This document shows positions 17,359 to 25,487 of a stretch of 64,000 bases of DNA, piece by piece. Position 1 is the stretch's first letter. The number at the start of each line of letters is the position of its first letter. Origin of the DNA: JBKBRC01 sp046292345 (GTDB lineage Bacteria; Bacteroidota; Rhodothermia; Rhodothermales; Rubricoccaceae); the NCBI GenBank assembly GCA_046292345.1, contig JBKBRC010000006.1, positions 25,130-89,129 of the forward strand, read 5' to 3'. Both the position numbers and the translations under genes were made by a program. The notes below the pieces were generated by a model that searched no databases, was not told the origin of the DNA, and was given only the letters and a program-made list of their open reading frames with translations.

Positions 17359-18393
17359 ATGTCTCCGCCCCGACTCGCCGCCACGCTCGCGCTCGCGCTC
17401 GTCCTCGCCGCGCCCGCCTTCGCGCAGGCTCTCACCACGCCCCGCGTCAGTCCGCCCGCGCGCGTGGAACAGACGATCGGGCTGACGACGGTCTCGGTCG
17501 CCTACCACCGACCCGCCGTGGCCGGACGCACGCTCTGGGGCGGCCTCGTGCCGTACGACCAGGTCTGGCGTGCCGGCGCCAACGAAAACACCGTCCTCGA
17601 GACCGACGGGCCACTCGAGATCGCCGAGCGCGTCCTCCCGCCCGGGCGCTACGGCCTCCACGTCATCCCGCGCGAGCGCGGGCCCTGGACGGTCATCTTC
17701 TCGAGCATGGCCGACGCCTGGGGCTCCTACACCTACGACGAGGCCGAAGACGTCCTGCGCGTCGAGGCGACGCCGCAGACGGCGCCGCACGAGGAGCGCC
17801 TTGCCTACCGCTTCGACAACCCGACGACCGAGACGGCCACGCTCGTGCTGCACTGGGGCTCGACGGCGCTCCCGCTCCCGCTGCGCGTCGATACGCCCGC
17901 GGCCGTCATCGCGACCATGCGCCGCGAACTGCGCGGCACGCGCGGCTTCCAGCCCGAGGGCTGGACGCAGCTCGCCACGTATGCCCTCGATCACGGCCGC
18001 CACACGGCCGAGGCGCTCGCTTGGGCCGAGACCTCCCTCGCGCGCCGCCCCACCTTCGCCGGGCACATGACGCGCGCCCGCGCGCTCGAGGCCGCCGGCC
18101 GCGCCGCCGACGCCGCCGACGCCCGCGAAGCCGCCTTCGCCATCGGCACCGAGGCCGAGGCGCTCGCCTACGCGGCCGCCCGCACGCGCGCCGGGCAGCA
18201 CGCCGAGGCGCTGCACGCCCTCACGCGCCTGGCCGAACGCCCCGACGCCGCCTGGAACGTTCACCTCGCCGCCGCCGAGGCGCACGCCGCTGCCGGCGAC
18301 CGCGGCGCCGCCCGCCACCACTACGAGCGTGCCGAAGCGACCGCCCCCGAGGCGCAGCGCGCACGCATCCGCGCCGCGCGCGAGCGCCTCTGA
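17359..18393 (+). CDS. DUF2911 domain-containing periplasmic protein with TPR-like C-terminus
   Basis: 344 residues. The start at 17359 (MSPPRLAATLALALVLAAPAFAQ) gives a good Sec signal peptide; the longer reading from 17113 overlaps the amine oxidase. Residues about 25-190 match the DUF2911 pattern: PPARVEQTIGLTTVSVAYHRPAV, RTLWGGLVPYDQVWRAGANENT, LPPGRYGLHVIP, WGSYTYDEAEDVLRV. The remainder is Ala-rich helical repeats (WAETSLARRPTF, RARALEAAGRAADAAD). The domain is common in Bacteroidota and has no established activity. Its stop is followed by four 13-bp repeats before ridA. Confidence 0.85.
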   Translation: MSPPRLAATLALALVLAAPAFAQALTTPRVSPPARVEQTIGLTTVSVAYHRPAVAGRTLWGGLVPYDQVWRAGANENTVLETDGPLEIAERVLPPGRYGLHVIPRERGPWTVIFSSMADAWGSYTYDEAEDVLRVEATPQTAPHEERLAYRFDNPTTETATLVLHWGSTALPLPLRVDTPAAVIATMRRELRGTRGFQPEGWTQLATYALDHGRHTAEALAWAETSLARRPTFAGHMTRARALEAAGRAADAADAREAAFAIGTEAEALAYAAARTRAGQHAEALHALTRLAERPDAAWNVHLAAAEAHAAAGDRGAARHHYERAEATAPEAQRARIRAARERL

Positions 18394-18397
18394 CCTG

Positions 18398-18449
18398 CGT
18401 GCGACCCCGACGTGCGACCCCGACGTGCGACCCCGACGTGCGACCCCGA
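18398..18449 (+). repeat. 13-bp tandem array, 4 copies
   Basis: Unit cgtgcgaccccga, four perfect copies, in the 75-bp interval between the DUF2911 gene and ridA. The unit contains no stop codon in the frame of the upstream gene. Confidence 0.95.
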
Positions 18450-18468
18450 CCCGTCTCCGACGCTCTTC

Positions 18469-18846
18469 ATGAACATCCTCGACGCCCCCGAAGCCCCGCG
18501 CGCCATTGGCCCCTACGCCCACGCCGTCCGCGTCGGGCCGCTCCTGTTCTGCTCCGGGCAGACGCCCATCGATCCCGAGACGATGCAGCTCGTCGAGGGT
18601 GACATCGGGGTGCAGACGGCGCGCGTGCTGCGCAACGTGGAGCACGTCCTGCACGCAGCCGGGCTCACGCTCGCGGCGGTCGTCAGGACGACGGTCTACC
18701 TGACGAGCATGGACGACTTCGGGGCGATGAACGCGGCCTACGCCGAGGCTTTCGGCACGCACACGCCCGCGCGCACGACCGTCGCCGTGCGCGCACTGCC
18801 TCTCGGCGCGCGGGTCGAGATCGAGTGCATTGCCGAGGCCGGCTGA
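18469..18846 (+). CDS. ridA: RidA family enamine/imine deaminase
   Basis: 125 residues from ATG 18469 (MNILDAPEAPRAIGPYAHAVRVGPLLFCSGQTP). Motifs: IGPY at the N-terminus, FCSGQ, QTARVLRNVEHVLHAAG, VYLTSMDDF and PARTTVAVRALPLGARVEIE, whose Arg-Thr/Ala-Val-Leu pattern places the substrate carboxylate-binding Arg. RidA hydrolyses reactive 2-aminoacrylate-type intermediates made by PLP enzymes and amine oxidases. It lies in the same direction as an amine oxidase and a DUF2911 gene, 75 bp after the latter, and 12 bp before the GNAT gene. Confidence 0.92.
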   Translation: MNILDAPEAPRAIGPYAHAVRVGPLLFCSGQTPIDPETMQLVEGDIGVQTARVLRNVEHVLHAAGLTLAAVVRTTVYLTSMDDFGAMNAAYAEAFGTHTPARTTVAVRALPLGARVEIECIAEAG

Positions 18847-18858
18847 CGCCCCCGGCCC

Positions 18859-19902
18859 GTGCCCGCCGTGCTGTTCGAACCCGCCCGTCCCGAGGATGAC
18901 GCGGCGCTGCGCGCGCTGCTGGCCGCGACGCCCCTGCCGGGCGCGATCACGCTAGGGCTCACGCGCGAGCCCTCGTTCTTCGCCGCCGACGCCGTACTCG
19001 GCGAGCGCGTCGAGACGCTCGTGGCCCGGCCCGAGCCCGGCGCGGCACCGGTCGCCCTCGCCCAGCGCGCCGTGCGCACGGTATGGCTCGGGGGTGCGCC
19101 CGCACGCGTGGCCTACCTCGGCGGCCTGCGCGTGCATCCGGCCTGGCGCGGCCGCGGGCTGACGCGCACCGGCTGGCAGGCCCTGGGCGCACTGCACCGC
19201 GCCGACCCGGTCGGGCTGACGCTGGCGGCGCTCGCCGAGAGCAACCGCGCCGCCGAGCACGTGCTCGTGCAGGCCCCGGGCGGCGGCCCGGCGTTCGAGC
19301 CGGTGGCGCGCGTGGTCACGCTTGCGGTCCCGCTACGCCGCCGGATGCGTCACGGCCGCCTGCCGGAGCGCCCCGGCGCAGAGGCGGACGATGCAGGATA
19401 CAGTAACGGAGCCCGTACGATTCCGCCCCGGGATCTCGCGCCTGCCCTCGAGCCGGCATGGCCTGGCCGCGCGCGCACGCTCGCCACCCCCGACGGACGC
19501 GTAACGCTGTGGGACCCCGCGGCCGTCCGCCAGACGCGCGTCGTGGCCTACGCGCCGTGGCTGCACGTGGCCCGCCCAGCGCTGAGCCGGCTCCTCCGCC
19601 TGGCCGGCTGCGCGCCGCTGCCGGCCCCGGGCGAGCCCCTGCGCGCTGCCTTCGCCGCCGACCTGCGTGCGCGCTCGGCCGAGGGCGCCGCGCGCCTGCT
19701 CAGCCTGGCCGCCCGCGCGGCCGCGTCCGACGGCCACGCCTTTTTGCTGGCCGGATGGGACGCCTGCGATCCCTACCTTGTGGCCGTCCGCCGCCGCTTC
19801 CGGGCTCTCGTCTACCGTACAACGCTGTACGGGGTCCGGTGGAAGGGCACGGCGCTTCCGCCCGTCCGCCGTCCAATCCATGCCGAGATCGCCACGTACT
19901 GA
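18859..19902 (+). CDS. GNAT family N-acyltransferase
   Basis: 347 residues from a GTG at 18859. The GNAT acyl-CoA site is seen as LGGLRVHPAWRGRGLTRTGWQALG (residues about 90-115), following FEPARPEDDAALRALL. The second half has no recognised domain but contains a second GNAT-like pattern without a clear Q/RxxGxG. It begins 12 bp after ridA and overlaps the next gene by 23 bp, opening a four-gene overlapping set (GNAT, unknown, desaturase, GH3 ligase). The acceptor is unknown; the context suggests a lipid or amino-acid amine. Confidence 0.75.
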   Translation: MPAVLFEPARPEDDAALRALLAATPLPGAITLGLTREPSFFAADAVLGERVETLVARPEPGAAPVALAQRAVRTVWLGGAPARVAYLGGLRVHPAWRGRGLTRTGWQALGALHRADPVGLTLAALAESNRAAEHVLVQAPGGGPAFEPVARVVTLAVPLRRRMRHGRLPERPGAEADDAGYSNGARTIPPRDLAPALEPAWPGRARTLATPDGRVTLWDPAAVRQTRVVAYAPWLHVARPALSRLLRLAGCAPLPAPGEPLRAAFAADLRARSAEGAARLLSLAARAAASDGHAFLLAGWDACDPYLVAVRRRFRALVYRTTLYGVRWKGTALPPVRRPIHAEIATY

Positions 19903-20713
19903 GGTCCCGAAGGCGTCCGAGGCGCGCGGTGCCGAGGCGCGCGGTGCCGAGGCGCGCGGTGCCGAGGCGCGCGGTGCCGAGGTCCGCGGTGCCGAGGTCC
20001 GCCCCGTAGCGGCGCTCGGCAGCACCGAGCGCGAGACGCTGCGCCGCCTGATGGAGGCGCACTACGAGGGCGTCTGCCCGGAGGTTTTTGCGCGCGACCT
20101 GGACGCCAAGGACGCCGTCGTGCTGCTGCGCGACGACGCCGGCGCGCTGCGCGGCTTCTCGACGGTCGCGCGCGAGCGCGTGCGCGCGGGCGAGCTCGAG
20201 GCGCTCGTGTTCTACTCGGGCGACACGGTTGTCGAGGCCGCGCACCGGCACACGGCAGCCCTGCCGCGCGCCTGGAGCCGCTACGTCTTCGCCGAGGCCC
20301 GCCGCATGCCCGACGTGCCGACCTACTGGTTCCTGATCTGCTCGGGGTACAAGACCTACCGGTTCCTACCGACGTTCTACCGCCGCTTCCTGCCGGGTCC
20401 GGGCCAGCCCGAGCGGGAGGACGAGCGCCGCCTGCTCGACGCCGTCGCTCGCGCGCGCTTCGGCACACGCTACAACGCGCGCACCGGTGTCATCCGGCTC
20501 GAGCACCCGACGCCCCTCCGCCCCGGCGTGGCCGACCTGACGGCGCACCGCCTCGCCGATCCGCACGTCGCCTTCTTTGCCGCGCGCAACCCCGGGCACG
20601 CGCGCGGCGACGAGTTGGCCTGCCTGTGCCGCATCCATCCCGAGAACCTCACTCCCGCCGGGGCGCGCATGGTCGGCCCGGACCTCGCTCGCCCGCTCCC
20701 CGCCCCGCCATGA
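19880..20713 (+). CDS. Unknown protein with N-terminal (EARGA)n repeat, linked to a desaturase
   Basis: 277 residues from ATG 19880, 23 bp inside the upstream gene. Residues 14-38 are five tandem pentapeptides (EARGA x4, EVRGA) encoded by a perfect 15-bp array, a probable flexible extension. The rest looks like a soluble alpha/beta protein: MEAHYEGVCPEVFARDLDAK, VVLLRDDAGALRGFSTV, YWFLICSGYKTYRFLPTFYR, and FFAARNPGHARGDELACLC near the C-terminus. The VVLLRD...LRGFST segment is reminiscent of a GNAT core, without a visible acyl-CoA loop. I do not recognise the family. It overlaps the desaturase start by ATGA, so coupled translation is likely. Confidence 0.7.
   Translation: MPRSPRTEVPKASEARGAEARGAEARGAEARGAEVRGAEVRPVAALGSTERETLRRLMEAHYEGVCPEVFARDLDAKDAVVLLRDDAGALRGFSTVARERVRAGELEALVFYSGDTVVEAAHRHTAALPRAWSRYVFAEARRMPDVPTYWFLICSGYKTYRFLPTFYRRFLPGPGQPEREDERRLLDAVARARFGTRYNARTGVIRLEHPTPLRPGVADLTAHRLADPHVAFFAARNPGHARGDELACLCRIHPENLTPAGARMVGPDLARPLPAPP
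19921..19995 (+). repeat. 15-bp in-frame coding array, 5 copies
   Basis: Unit ggcgcgcggtgccga four times plus ggtccgcggtgccga, encoding the EARGA/EVRGA pentapeptides. The unit length keeps the frame regardless of copy number. Confidence 0.95.
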
Positions 20714-21702
20714 GCCACGCGCACGACACGCTCGCCCAACCCGACCTTTCGACGCGCGACGCCCGTCGCGCGCTCACGGCGCTGCTCGGCCCTGCGCTCG
20801 AGCCCCTGCGCACGCTCTCGCTCTCGCACCGCCTGCGTGAGGTCTTCTTTTTTGCCGGCCTCTGGGGGCTCGGGCTGCTCCTGGCCGCCGTCGCGGCCGG
20901 GCAGAGCGGCGCCGCGCAGACCGCGCTGCGCGTGGCGGCCGTCGGCGCGGGCGCGCTCGCGCTCAACGCCTTCGTGCTCCTGATGCACGAGGGCATGCAC
21001 GGCGTGCTCTTCCGCGACCGCAGGGTCAACCGCTGGGTCTCGGTGCTGCTCGGCGCCAGCGTCGGCATGTCGTTCACGGCCTACCGCGTCCTCCACACGC
21101 TCCACCACGACCACCTCGGCTCGGACGACGACCCGGACGACTACCGCGCCTACACGCGCAGCCCGCGCGCGTTCTGGCTGCTCCAGGGCGTCCGCCTGGC
21201 CTTCGGCGCCGTGATCTACCTGTTCGCGATCCCGCTGCTGGCCTGGCGGCGCGGCACGCGCCGGGACCGCCGCCGCATCGGGCAGGAGTATCTCGTGCTG
21301 CCCGTCCTGTGGATCGCCGCGTTCTGGCTCGTCCCGTGGCCGGTCCTGCTCTGGGGCTGGCTGCTCCCGCTGCCGGTCGTGGCCGCGATGGTGCAGATCC
21401 GCGGCCTGACGCAGCACGGGCTGACCGAGCGGCACGACGCGCTGCTCTCGAGCCGGACCGTCCGGCCACACCCGGTGGTGGCGTTCTTCCTGCTCAACGA
21501 GAACTACCACCTCGAGCACCACCTTTTCCCCGAGGTGCCGAGCTACCGCCTCCCGGCGCTGCACCGCGCCATCTGGGCGCACCTGCCACGCGCGTGCGAG
21601 GGCACGTCGTACCTCGGCTTCCTCGCCGACTTTGCGCGGCGCTCAGTGCGGCTTGACGAGACGCCCGTGGGAGTCGTGCAGCCGGCCGCCGCGCGCGCGT
21701 GA
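20710..21702 (+). CDS. Membrane fatty acid desaturase
   Basis: 330 residues, ATG 20710 overlapping the previous stop (ATGA). Three histidine boxes of the integral-membrane di-iron desaturase/hydroxylase superfamily are present: HEGMHG (about residue 95), HTLHHDH (about 132) and, after ENY, HLEHHLFPEVP (about 268). About four to five hydrophobic segments flank them. Expected to introduce a double bond or hydroxyl into an acyl chain in the inner membrane using O2 and an electron donor. The next gene (GH3-type ligase) starts inside its stop, so the desaturated or modified acyl group may be conjugated by it. Confidence 0.9.
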   Translation: MSHAHDTLAQPDLSTRDARRALTALLGPALEPLRTLSLSHRLREVFFFAGLWGLGLLLAAVAAGQSGAAQTALRVAAVGAGALALNAFVLLMHEGMHGVLFRDRRVNRWVSVLLGASVGMSFTAYRVLHTLHHDHLGSDDDPDDYRAYTRSPRAFWLLQGVRLAFGAVIYLFAIPLLAWRRGTRRDRRRIGQEYLVLPVLWIAAFWLVPWPVLLWGWLLPLPVVAAMVQIRGLTQHGLTERHDALLSSRTVRPHPVVAFFLLNENYHLEHHLFPEVPSYRLPALHRAIWAHLPRACEGTSYLGFLADFARRSVRLDETPVGVVQPAAARA

Positions 21703-23336
21703 GGGCAGCCCGCCTCGCCTACCGCCTCTGGGCGCTCGCGGCCCTGGCGGACGCGCGCCGCTTCGAGCGGGCGCTGCACGCCCCCGAGGCGGCGCAGGCG
21801 GCCGTGCTGCGCGAGGTCGTGCGCGCCTGCCGCGGCACGGCCTACGCCCGGCACGCCGGCCTGGACGGCGTGCGGACGCTCGCCGACCTCGGGGCGCTGC
21901 CCCAGGCCACACCCGAGGCGCTCGCGCCCTGGATCGCGCGCATCGCCGGCGGCGAGCCGCACGTGCTCACGCGCGCGCCCGTCCGCCTCCTCGAGCCCAC
22001 CGGCGGCTCAACGGGCGGGCGGCGCCTGGTGCCCTTCACGGCGCCGCTCCAGCGGCAGTTCCGCCGCGCCGTGAGCGCCTGGATCGTGGACCTGCTGCGG
22101 CGCGACGCGCGCCTCGGGCACGGCCCGGCCTACTGGTCGGTCAGCCCGGCCACGGGACCGCCCGAGCGCGCGCCCGGCGGCCTGCCCGTCGGCTTCGCCG
22201 ATGACGGCGCCTACCTCTCGCCCATCGCGGCGCGTCTGGCGCGGGCCGTGCTCGCCGTTCCTGGCGCGCTCCGGCTCGTCGCCGAGCCCGAGGCGTTCCG
22301 CTACGCGACGCTGCGGCTGCTCGTCGGGCGCGGAGACCTGGCGCTCGTCTCGGTCTGGAACCCGACGTTCTTCGAGCTCCTGCTCGCATCGCTGGAGGCG
22401 CACGCCGAGGCGCTCGCGCGCGACATCCGCGAGGGCACGCTCCTGGCCGCCCTCCCGGCCGAAGCGCACCGGGCCGTCCGTCCGTTCCTGCGCCCCGACC
22501 CGGCCCGCGCCCGCGCGCTCGAGGCGGCCCTCGCGCTCGCCGACGGCCCCGCGCGCTACGCTCGTCTCTGGCCCCGCCTGCGCCTCGTGAGCGCCTGGGC
22601 CGACGCGCACGCGGCCAGGCCGGCGCGCACCCTCGCGGCGCGCCTCGCGCACGCCGCCTTCCAGCCGAAGGGCCTCCTCGCCACCGAAGGCGTCGTCTCC
22701 GTGCCACGCGCCGGGCGCACGGGCGCGGCGCTGGCCGTGACGAGCCACGTGATCGAGCTCGTCCCGCCCGGCGGCGGCGAGGCGGTGCCGCTCGCCGAGG
22801 CCCGTGTGGGCGAGCGCTACGCCGTACTGCTCACGACCGCCGGCGGGCTCGTCCGCTACCGCCTTGGCGACCTGGTAGACGTCGTCGGACGCGAGGGGCG
22901 GACGCCGCTCGTCCGCTTTGCCGGGCGTGAGGGGCTCGTCTCGGACCGCGTCGGCGAGAAGCTGCACGAGGCGCACGTCCGCCAGGCCCTTGAGGCAGCT
23001 TGCGCCGGCCTCGAGGCGCCCTTCCTCATGCTCGCCTGCGACGACGCCGCCGCCCCTCCGGCATATGTGCTCTTCGCCGAGACCATGGCCGACGACGAGG
23101 CGCTCCGCGAAGCCGCCGCCGCGCTCGACCGTGCGCTCGGCGCCAACGTGCACTACGCCTACGCGCGGCGCCTGGGGCAGCTCGGCCCGCTCGGCGCGTT
23201 CCGCGTCACCGGCGACGGCCACGCGGCGTACGTCCGCGCCTGCGCTGCGCAGGGACAGCGCCTGGGCGACGTCAAGCCGTCGGCGCTGCACCGCGCCGGC
23301 GACTGGACGTCCCGGCTGCCAGGACAGCGGCTGTAG
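21699..23336 (+). CDS. GH3 auxin-responsive-family acyl-amide synthetase
   Basis: 545 residues from GTG 21699, overlapping the desaturase stop (GTGA). Family features in order: N-terminal helix with VVRACRGTAYARHAGLD, the ATP-binding loop EPTGGSTGGRRLVPFT (residues about 92-107), SVWNPTFFELLL, LATEGVVSVP, and LTTAGGLVRYRLGDLVDVVG, then SDRVGEKLHEAHV. GH3 enzymes adenylate a carboxylate and join it to an amino acid; bacterial members are largely uncharacterised. With a desaturase and two acyltransferase-like genes in one overlapping unit, an N-acyl amino acid or related lipid product is a reasonable inference, not shown. Confidence 0.85.
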   Translation: MRAARLAYRLWALAALADARRFERALHAPEAAQAAVLREVVRACRGTAYARHAGLDGVRTLADLGALPQATPEALAPWIARIAGGEPHVLTRAPVRLLEPTGGSTGGRRLVPFTAPLQRQFRRAVSAWIVDLLRRDARLGHGPAYWSVSPATGPPERAPGGLPVGFADDGAYLSPIAARLARAVLAVPGALRLVAEPEAFRYATLRLLVGRGDLALVSVWNPTFFELLLASLEAHAEALARDIREGTLLAALPAEAHRAVRPFLRPDPARARALEAALALADGPARYARLWPRLRLVSAWADAHAARPARTLAARLAHAAFQPKGLLATEGVVSVPRAGRTGAALAVTSHVIELVPPGGGEAVPLAEARVGERYAVLLTTAGGLVRYRLGDLVDVVGREGRTPLVRFAGREGLVSDRVGEKLHEAHVRQALEAACAGLEAPFLMLACDDAAAPPAYVLFAETMADDEALREAAAALDRALGANVHYAYARRLGQLGPLGAFRVTGDGHAAYVRACAAQGQRLGDVKPSALHRAGDWTSRLPGQRL

Positions 23337-23363
23337 CCGCCGGCTGTAGCCGCCGGTGTAGCC
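23330..23363 (+). repeat. 13-bp array carrying copies of the GH3 gene's stop codon
   Basis: Unit gctgtagccgccg twice, plus a third diverged partial copy. It contains the last Leu codon and TAG of the GH3 gene; the later TAGs are out of frame because the unit is 13 bp. Confidence 0.85.
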
Positions 23364-23374
23364 TGCGGCGCCGG

Positions 23375-24214
23375 TTACCGACCGCTCGCGGCCGCGGCCA
23401 CGAGATCCTTCATCAGCGCGGTCAGGCGCGGCTCCGCCTCGGCCGCGGCCGCGAGCACGTCCGCAATCGAGACCGGCTCGAGCGCATCGGGGAGGCACTC
23501 GTCTGTGATGACCGAGATGGCAAGGCAGCGCAGGCCCATGTGGCGCGCCACGATGACCTCGGGCACGGTGCTCATGCCGACGGCGTCCGCGCCGATCGTG
23601 CGCAGGAAGCGGTACTCGGCGGGCGTCTCGAGGTTGGGCCCGGTCACGGCCACGTAAACCCCCTGCTGGAGGTGGATGCCGCGCCTGAGGGCGGCGGCGA
23701 GCGCCGCCTCGCGGAGCGCCTCGTCGTAGGGCACGCTCATGTCTGGGAAGCGCGGCCCCCACTCGTCCGCATTGGGTCCCGTGAGCGGATTGACGCCCTG
23801 CAGGTTGATGTGGTCGGTGAGCAGCATCAGATCGGCCCGGCGGAAGAGCGGGTTCATGCCGCCGGCCGCGTTCGAGATCAGCAGCGTATCTACCCCGAGC
23901 GCAGCAAGCACGCGTACCGGAAGCGTGACCTGCTGCGCCGAGTAGCCTTCGTAGAGGTGGAAGCGACCTTGCAGCGCCACGACCGGAGCGTCGCCAAGCG
24001 TCCCTGCGAGCAAGCGCCCCTCATGGCTCTCGACGGTCGAGAGCGGGAAGTGCGGGATCTCGCTGTAGGGCACGGCCTCCCGTACGGCGATCTCGTCGGC
24101 GAGGCGCCCGAGGCCGGTGCCGAGGATGAGTCCGATGCGGGCATCGGTGCCGATGCGGGAGGCGAGCGCGTCAGCGGCGGCGCGCACGTGCGCCCGGTAC
24201 TGGTTGAGGTCCAT
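23375..24214 (-). CDS. Purine-nucleoside phosphorylase (trimeric type I)
   Basis: 279 residues. Phosphorolysis of (deoxy)inosine and guanosine to base and (deoxy)ribose-1-phosphate. Family motifs: LILGTGLGRLADEI (phosphate loop), STVESHEGRLLAG, GRFHLYEGY, LLISNAAGGMNPLF, DHINLQGVNPL, VTGPNLETPAEYRFLR and AVGMSTVPEV, together the type I trimeric PNP pattern (inosine/guanosine/xanthosine). It is the last gene of a minus-strand set YggS, small membrane protein, DivIVA, PNP, 73 bp after DivIVA, and converges with the GH3 gene. Confidence 0.95.
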   Translation of the reverse strand: MDLNQYRAHVRAAADALASRIGTDARIGLILGTGLGRLADEIAVREAVPYSEIPHFPLSTVESHEGRLLAGTLGDAPVVALQGRFHLYEGYSAQQVTLPVRVLAALGVDTLLISNAAGGMNPLFRRADLMLLTDHINLQGVNPLTGPNADEWGPRFPDMSVPYDEALREAALAAALRRGIHLQQGVYVAVTGPNLETPAEYRFLRTIGADAVGMSTVPEVIVARHMGLRCLAISVITDECLPDALEPVSIADVLAAAAEAEPRLTALMKDLVAAAASGR

Positions 24215-24287
24215 GCGAGGCGGAGTGGGAGGCGGAGGGCGGCCGGCCGACAGGAAACTCTGGCGAGCCCGCCGGCGCGAGCGAGGA

Positions 24288-25136
24288 TCAGTCGAGGTCG
24301 TCGAGGATGCGACGGATGCGCTCGCGCTCCTCCTCCGACGCAGCGACGCGGTCGGGCTCGTCCTGCGCGCCCGTCACGAGCGAGCGCAGGTCGAACGTCT
24401 CAGGAGGCATCGCCGACGGTGCCCCGGAGGGCATGCGAGCGGACGCGTCGCCCGCCGCAGGCGCATCCTCGGAGGCCGCTCCGGTAGCAGCAGCTCCGGT
24501 AGCAGCAGCTCCGGTAGCAGCAGCCCCGGCGCTGGAAGCCTCGGCGCTGGAAGCCTCGGCGCTGGAAGCCTCGGCGCTGGCGGCAGCTTCGGCAACCTCG
24601 GCGTCTTCGGGCTCAGGGCGCCTGGCGAGTTGCGCGGGCACGCGCCCCTCGGGCTCGCTGCTGCTGACGAGGCGGATAAAGCCAACTGGGTCGTCGCCCT
24701 GGAACTGCGCCAGGATCTCGAGCTCCGACATCAGGAACGCCCGCAGGCGCGCCGCGACCTCGTTCTGCCGCCCTGTCAGGCGGGCCAGATCCTGCCGAAC
24801 GCCATAGCGCTCCTGCTCGGCGTCTTGCAGGATGCGCTGCGCGCGCAACTCGGCCTCCTCCACAATCAGGCGCGCCTTCTGCTCAGCGGCCGCCTGCGCA
24901 CGCTGCGCCGACTCGCGCGACGCCTCGAGCGCCTCCTGCAGCGCCAACTCGACGCGCTCGTAGTGCTTGAGCTTGCCCTCTATCTCGCGCACCCGCTCCT
25001 CGGCGAGGCGCTTCTCCTCGGCCAGCTGCTCCCACTGGTCGGCGATCTGCTTGAGAAAGCCTTCTACTTCGTCTGTGTCGTAGCCGCGGAAGCTGCGCGT
25101 GAACTGCTGCCGGCGGATGGCGAGGGGATTGAGCAT
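24288..25136 (-). CDS. DivIVA domain-containing coiled-coil protein
   Basis: 282 residues. The N-terminus MLNPLAIRRQQFTRSFRGYDTDEVEGFLKQI is the DivIVA membrane-binding signature (PLDI..KxF...RGYDxDEVDxFL), followed by a coiled coil to about residue 150. Residues about 185-220 are low-complexity 5-residue repeats (SAEAS, GAAAT) encoded by two 15-bp arrays, then an acidic tail (ERERIRRILDDLD). DivIVA proteins mark curved membrane and organise growth or division in Gram-positives; homologues occur in some Gram-negative lineages, and the role here is unknown. It overlaps the small membrane-protein gene upstream. Confidence 0.9.
   Translation of the reverse strand: MLNPLAIRRQQFTRSFRGYDTDEVEGFLKQIADQWEQLAEEKRLAEERVREIEGKLKHYERVELALQEALEASRESAQRAQAAAEQKARLIVEEAELRAQRILQDAEQERYGVRQDLARLTGRQNEVAARLRAFLMSELEILAQFQGDDPVGFIRLVSSSEPEGRVPAQLARRPEPEDAEVAEAAASAEASSAEASSAEASSAGAAATGAAATGAAATGAASEDAPAAGDASARMPSGAPSAMPPETFDLRSLVTGAQDEPDRVAASEEERERIRRILDDLD
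24478..24581 (-). repeat. Two adjacent 15-bp in-frame coding arrays in divIVA
   Basis: Plus-strand unit gctccggtagcagca about three times (24478-24525) next to tcggcgctggaagcc about four times (24526-24581). They encode GAAAT and SAEAS pentapeptides in the linker before the C-terminal tail. Confidence 0.93.
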
Positions 25137-25441
25137 GCTGGGGGCGGGGCGGGCGCGTGGGAGGCACGGCGTCGCGGGCGGCGCGGCGCGTCGCCGGCAC
25201 GAGGGGAGAGGCTGGCGGAGGGGCGCTCGGCGGGACGCGCTTCGGGCAGGGGCTCAGGGCGCGAACCGGCCGACGCGGCGGCGAGGCGTTCGCAGAGCCG
25301 CTCGGCGCGGGCCCGCAGGTCGGCCGCGTGCGCGAGCGCCGCCTCGGCGGCGCGCCCGGCGCGGCGCAGGCGTGTCAGAAAGAAGCCGAGCGCCGCCCCG
25401 AGGGCGAGCACGGCCAGGGCGAGCAGAATGGTCGCGTGCAT
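25064..25441 (-). CDS. Small single-pass membrane protein (hypothetical)
   Basis: 125-residue reading: MHATILLALAVLALGAALGFFLTRLRR is one N-terminal membrane helix with a basic stop, followed by a helical, probably coiled segment (AAEALAHAADLRARAERLCERLAAA) and a Pro/Arg-rich tail. It overlaps divIVA by 73 bp, which is long, so the tail may be only permissive sequence and the gene boundary is uncertain. It sits between YggS and DivIVA, a place where small membrane proteins of division clusters are common, but no family is recognised. Confidence 0.45.
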   Translation of the reverse strand: MHATILLALAVLALGAALGFFLTRLRRAGRAAEAALAHAADLRARAERLCERLAAASAGSRPEPLPEARPAERPSASLSPRAGDAPRRPRRRASHAPAPPPACSIPSPSAGSSSRAASAATTQTK

Positions 25442-25487
25442 GCGTCGAATCTACGGCACGCGCTCGCCGGCCGACGCCCCGGCGCGC

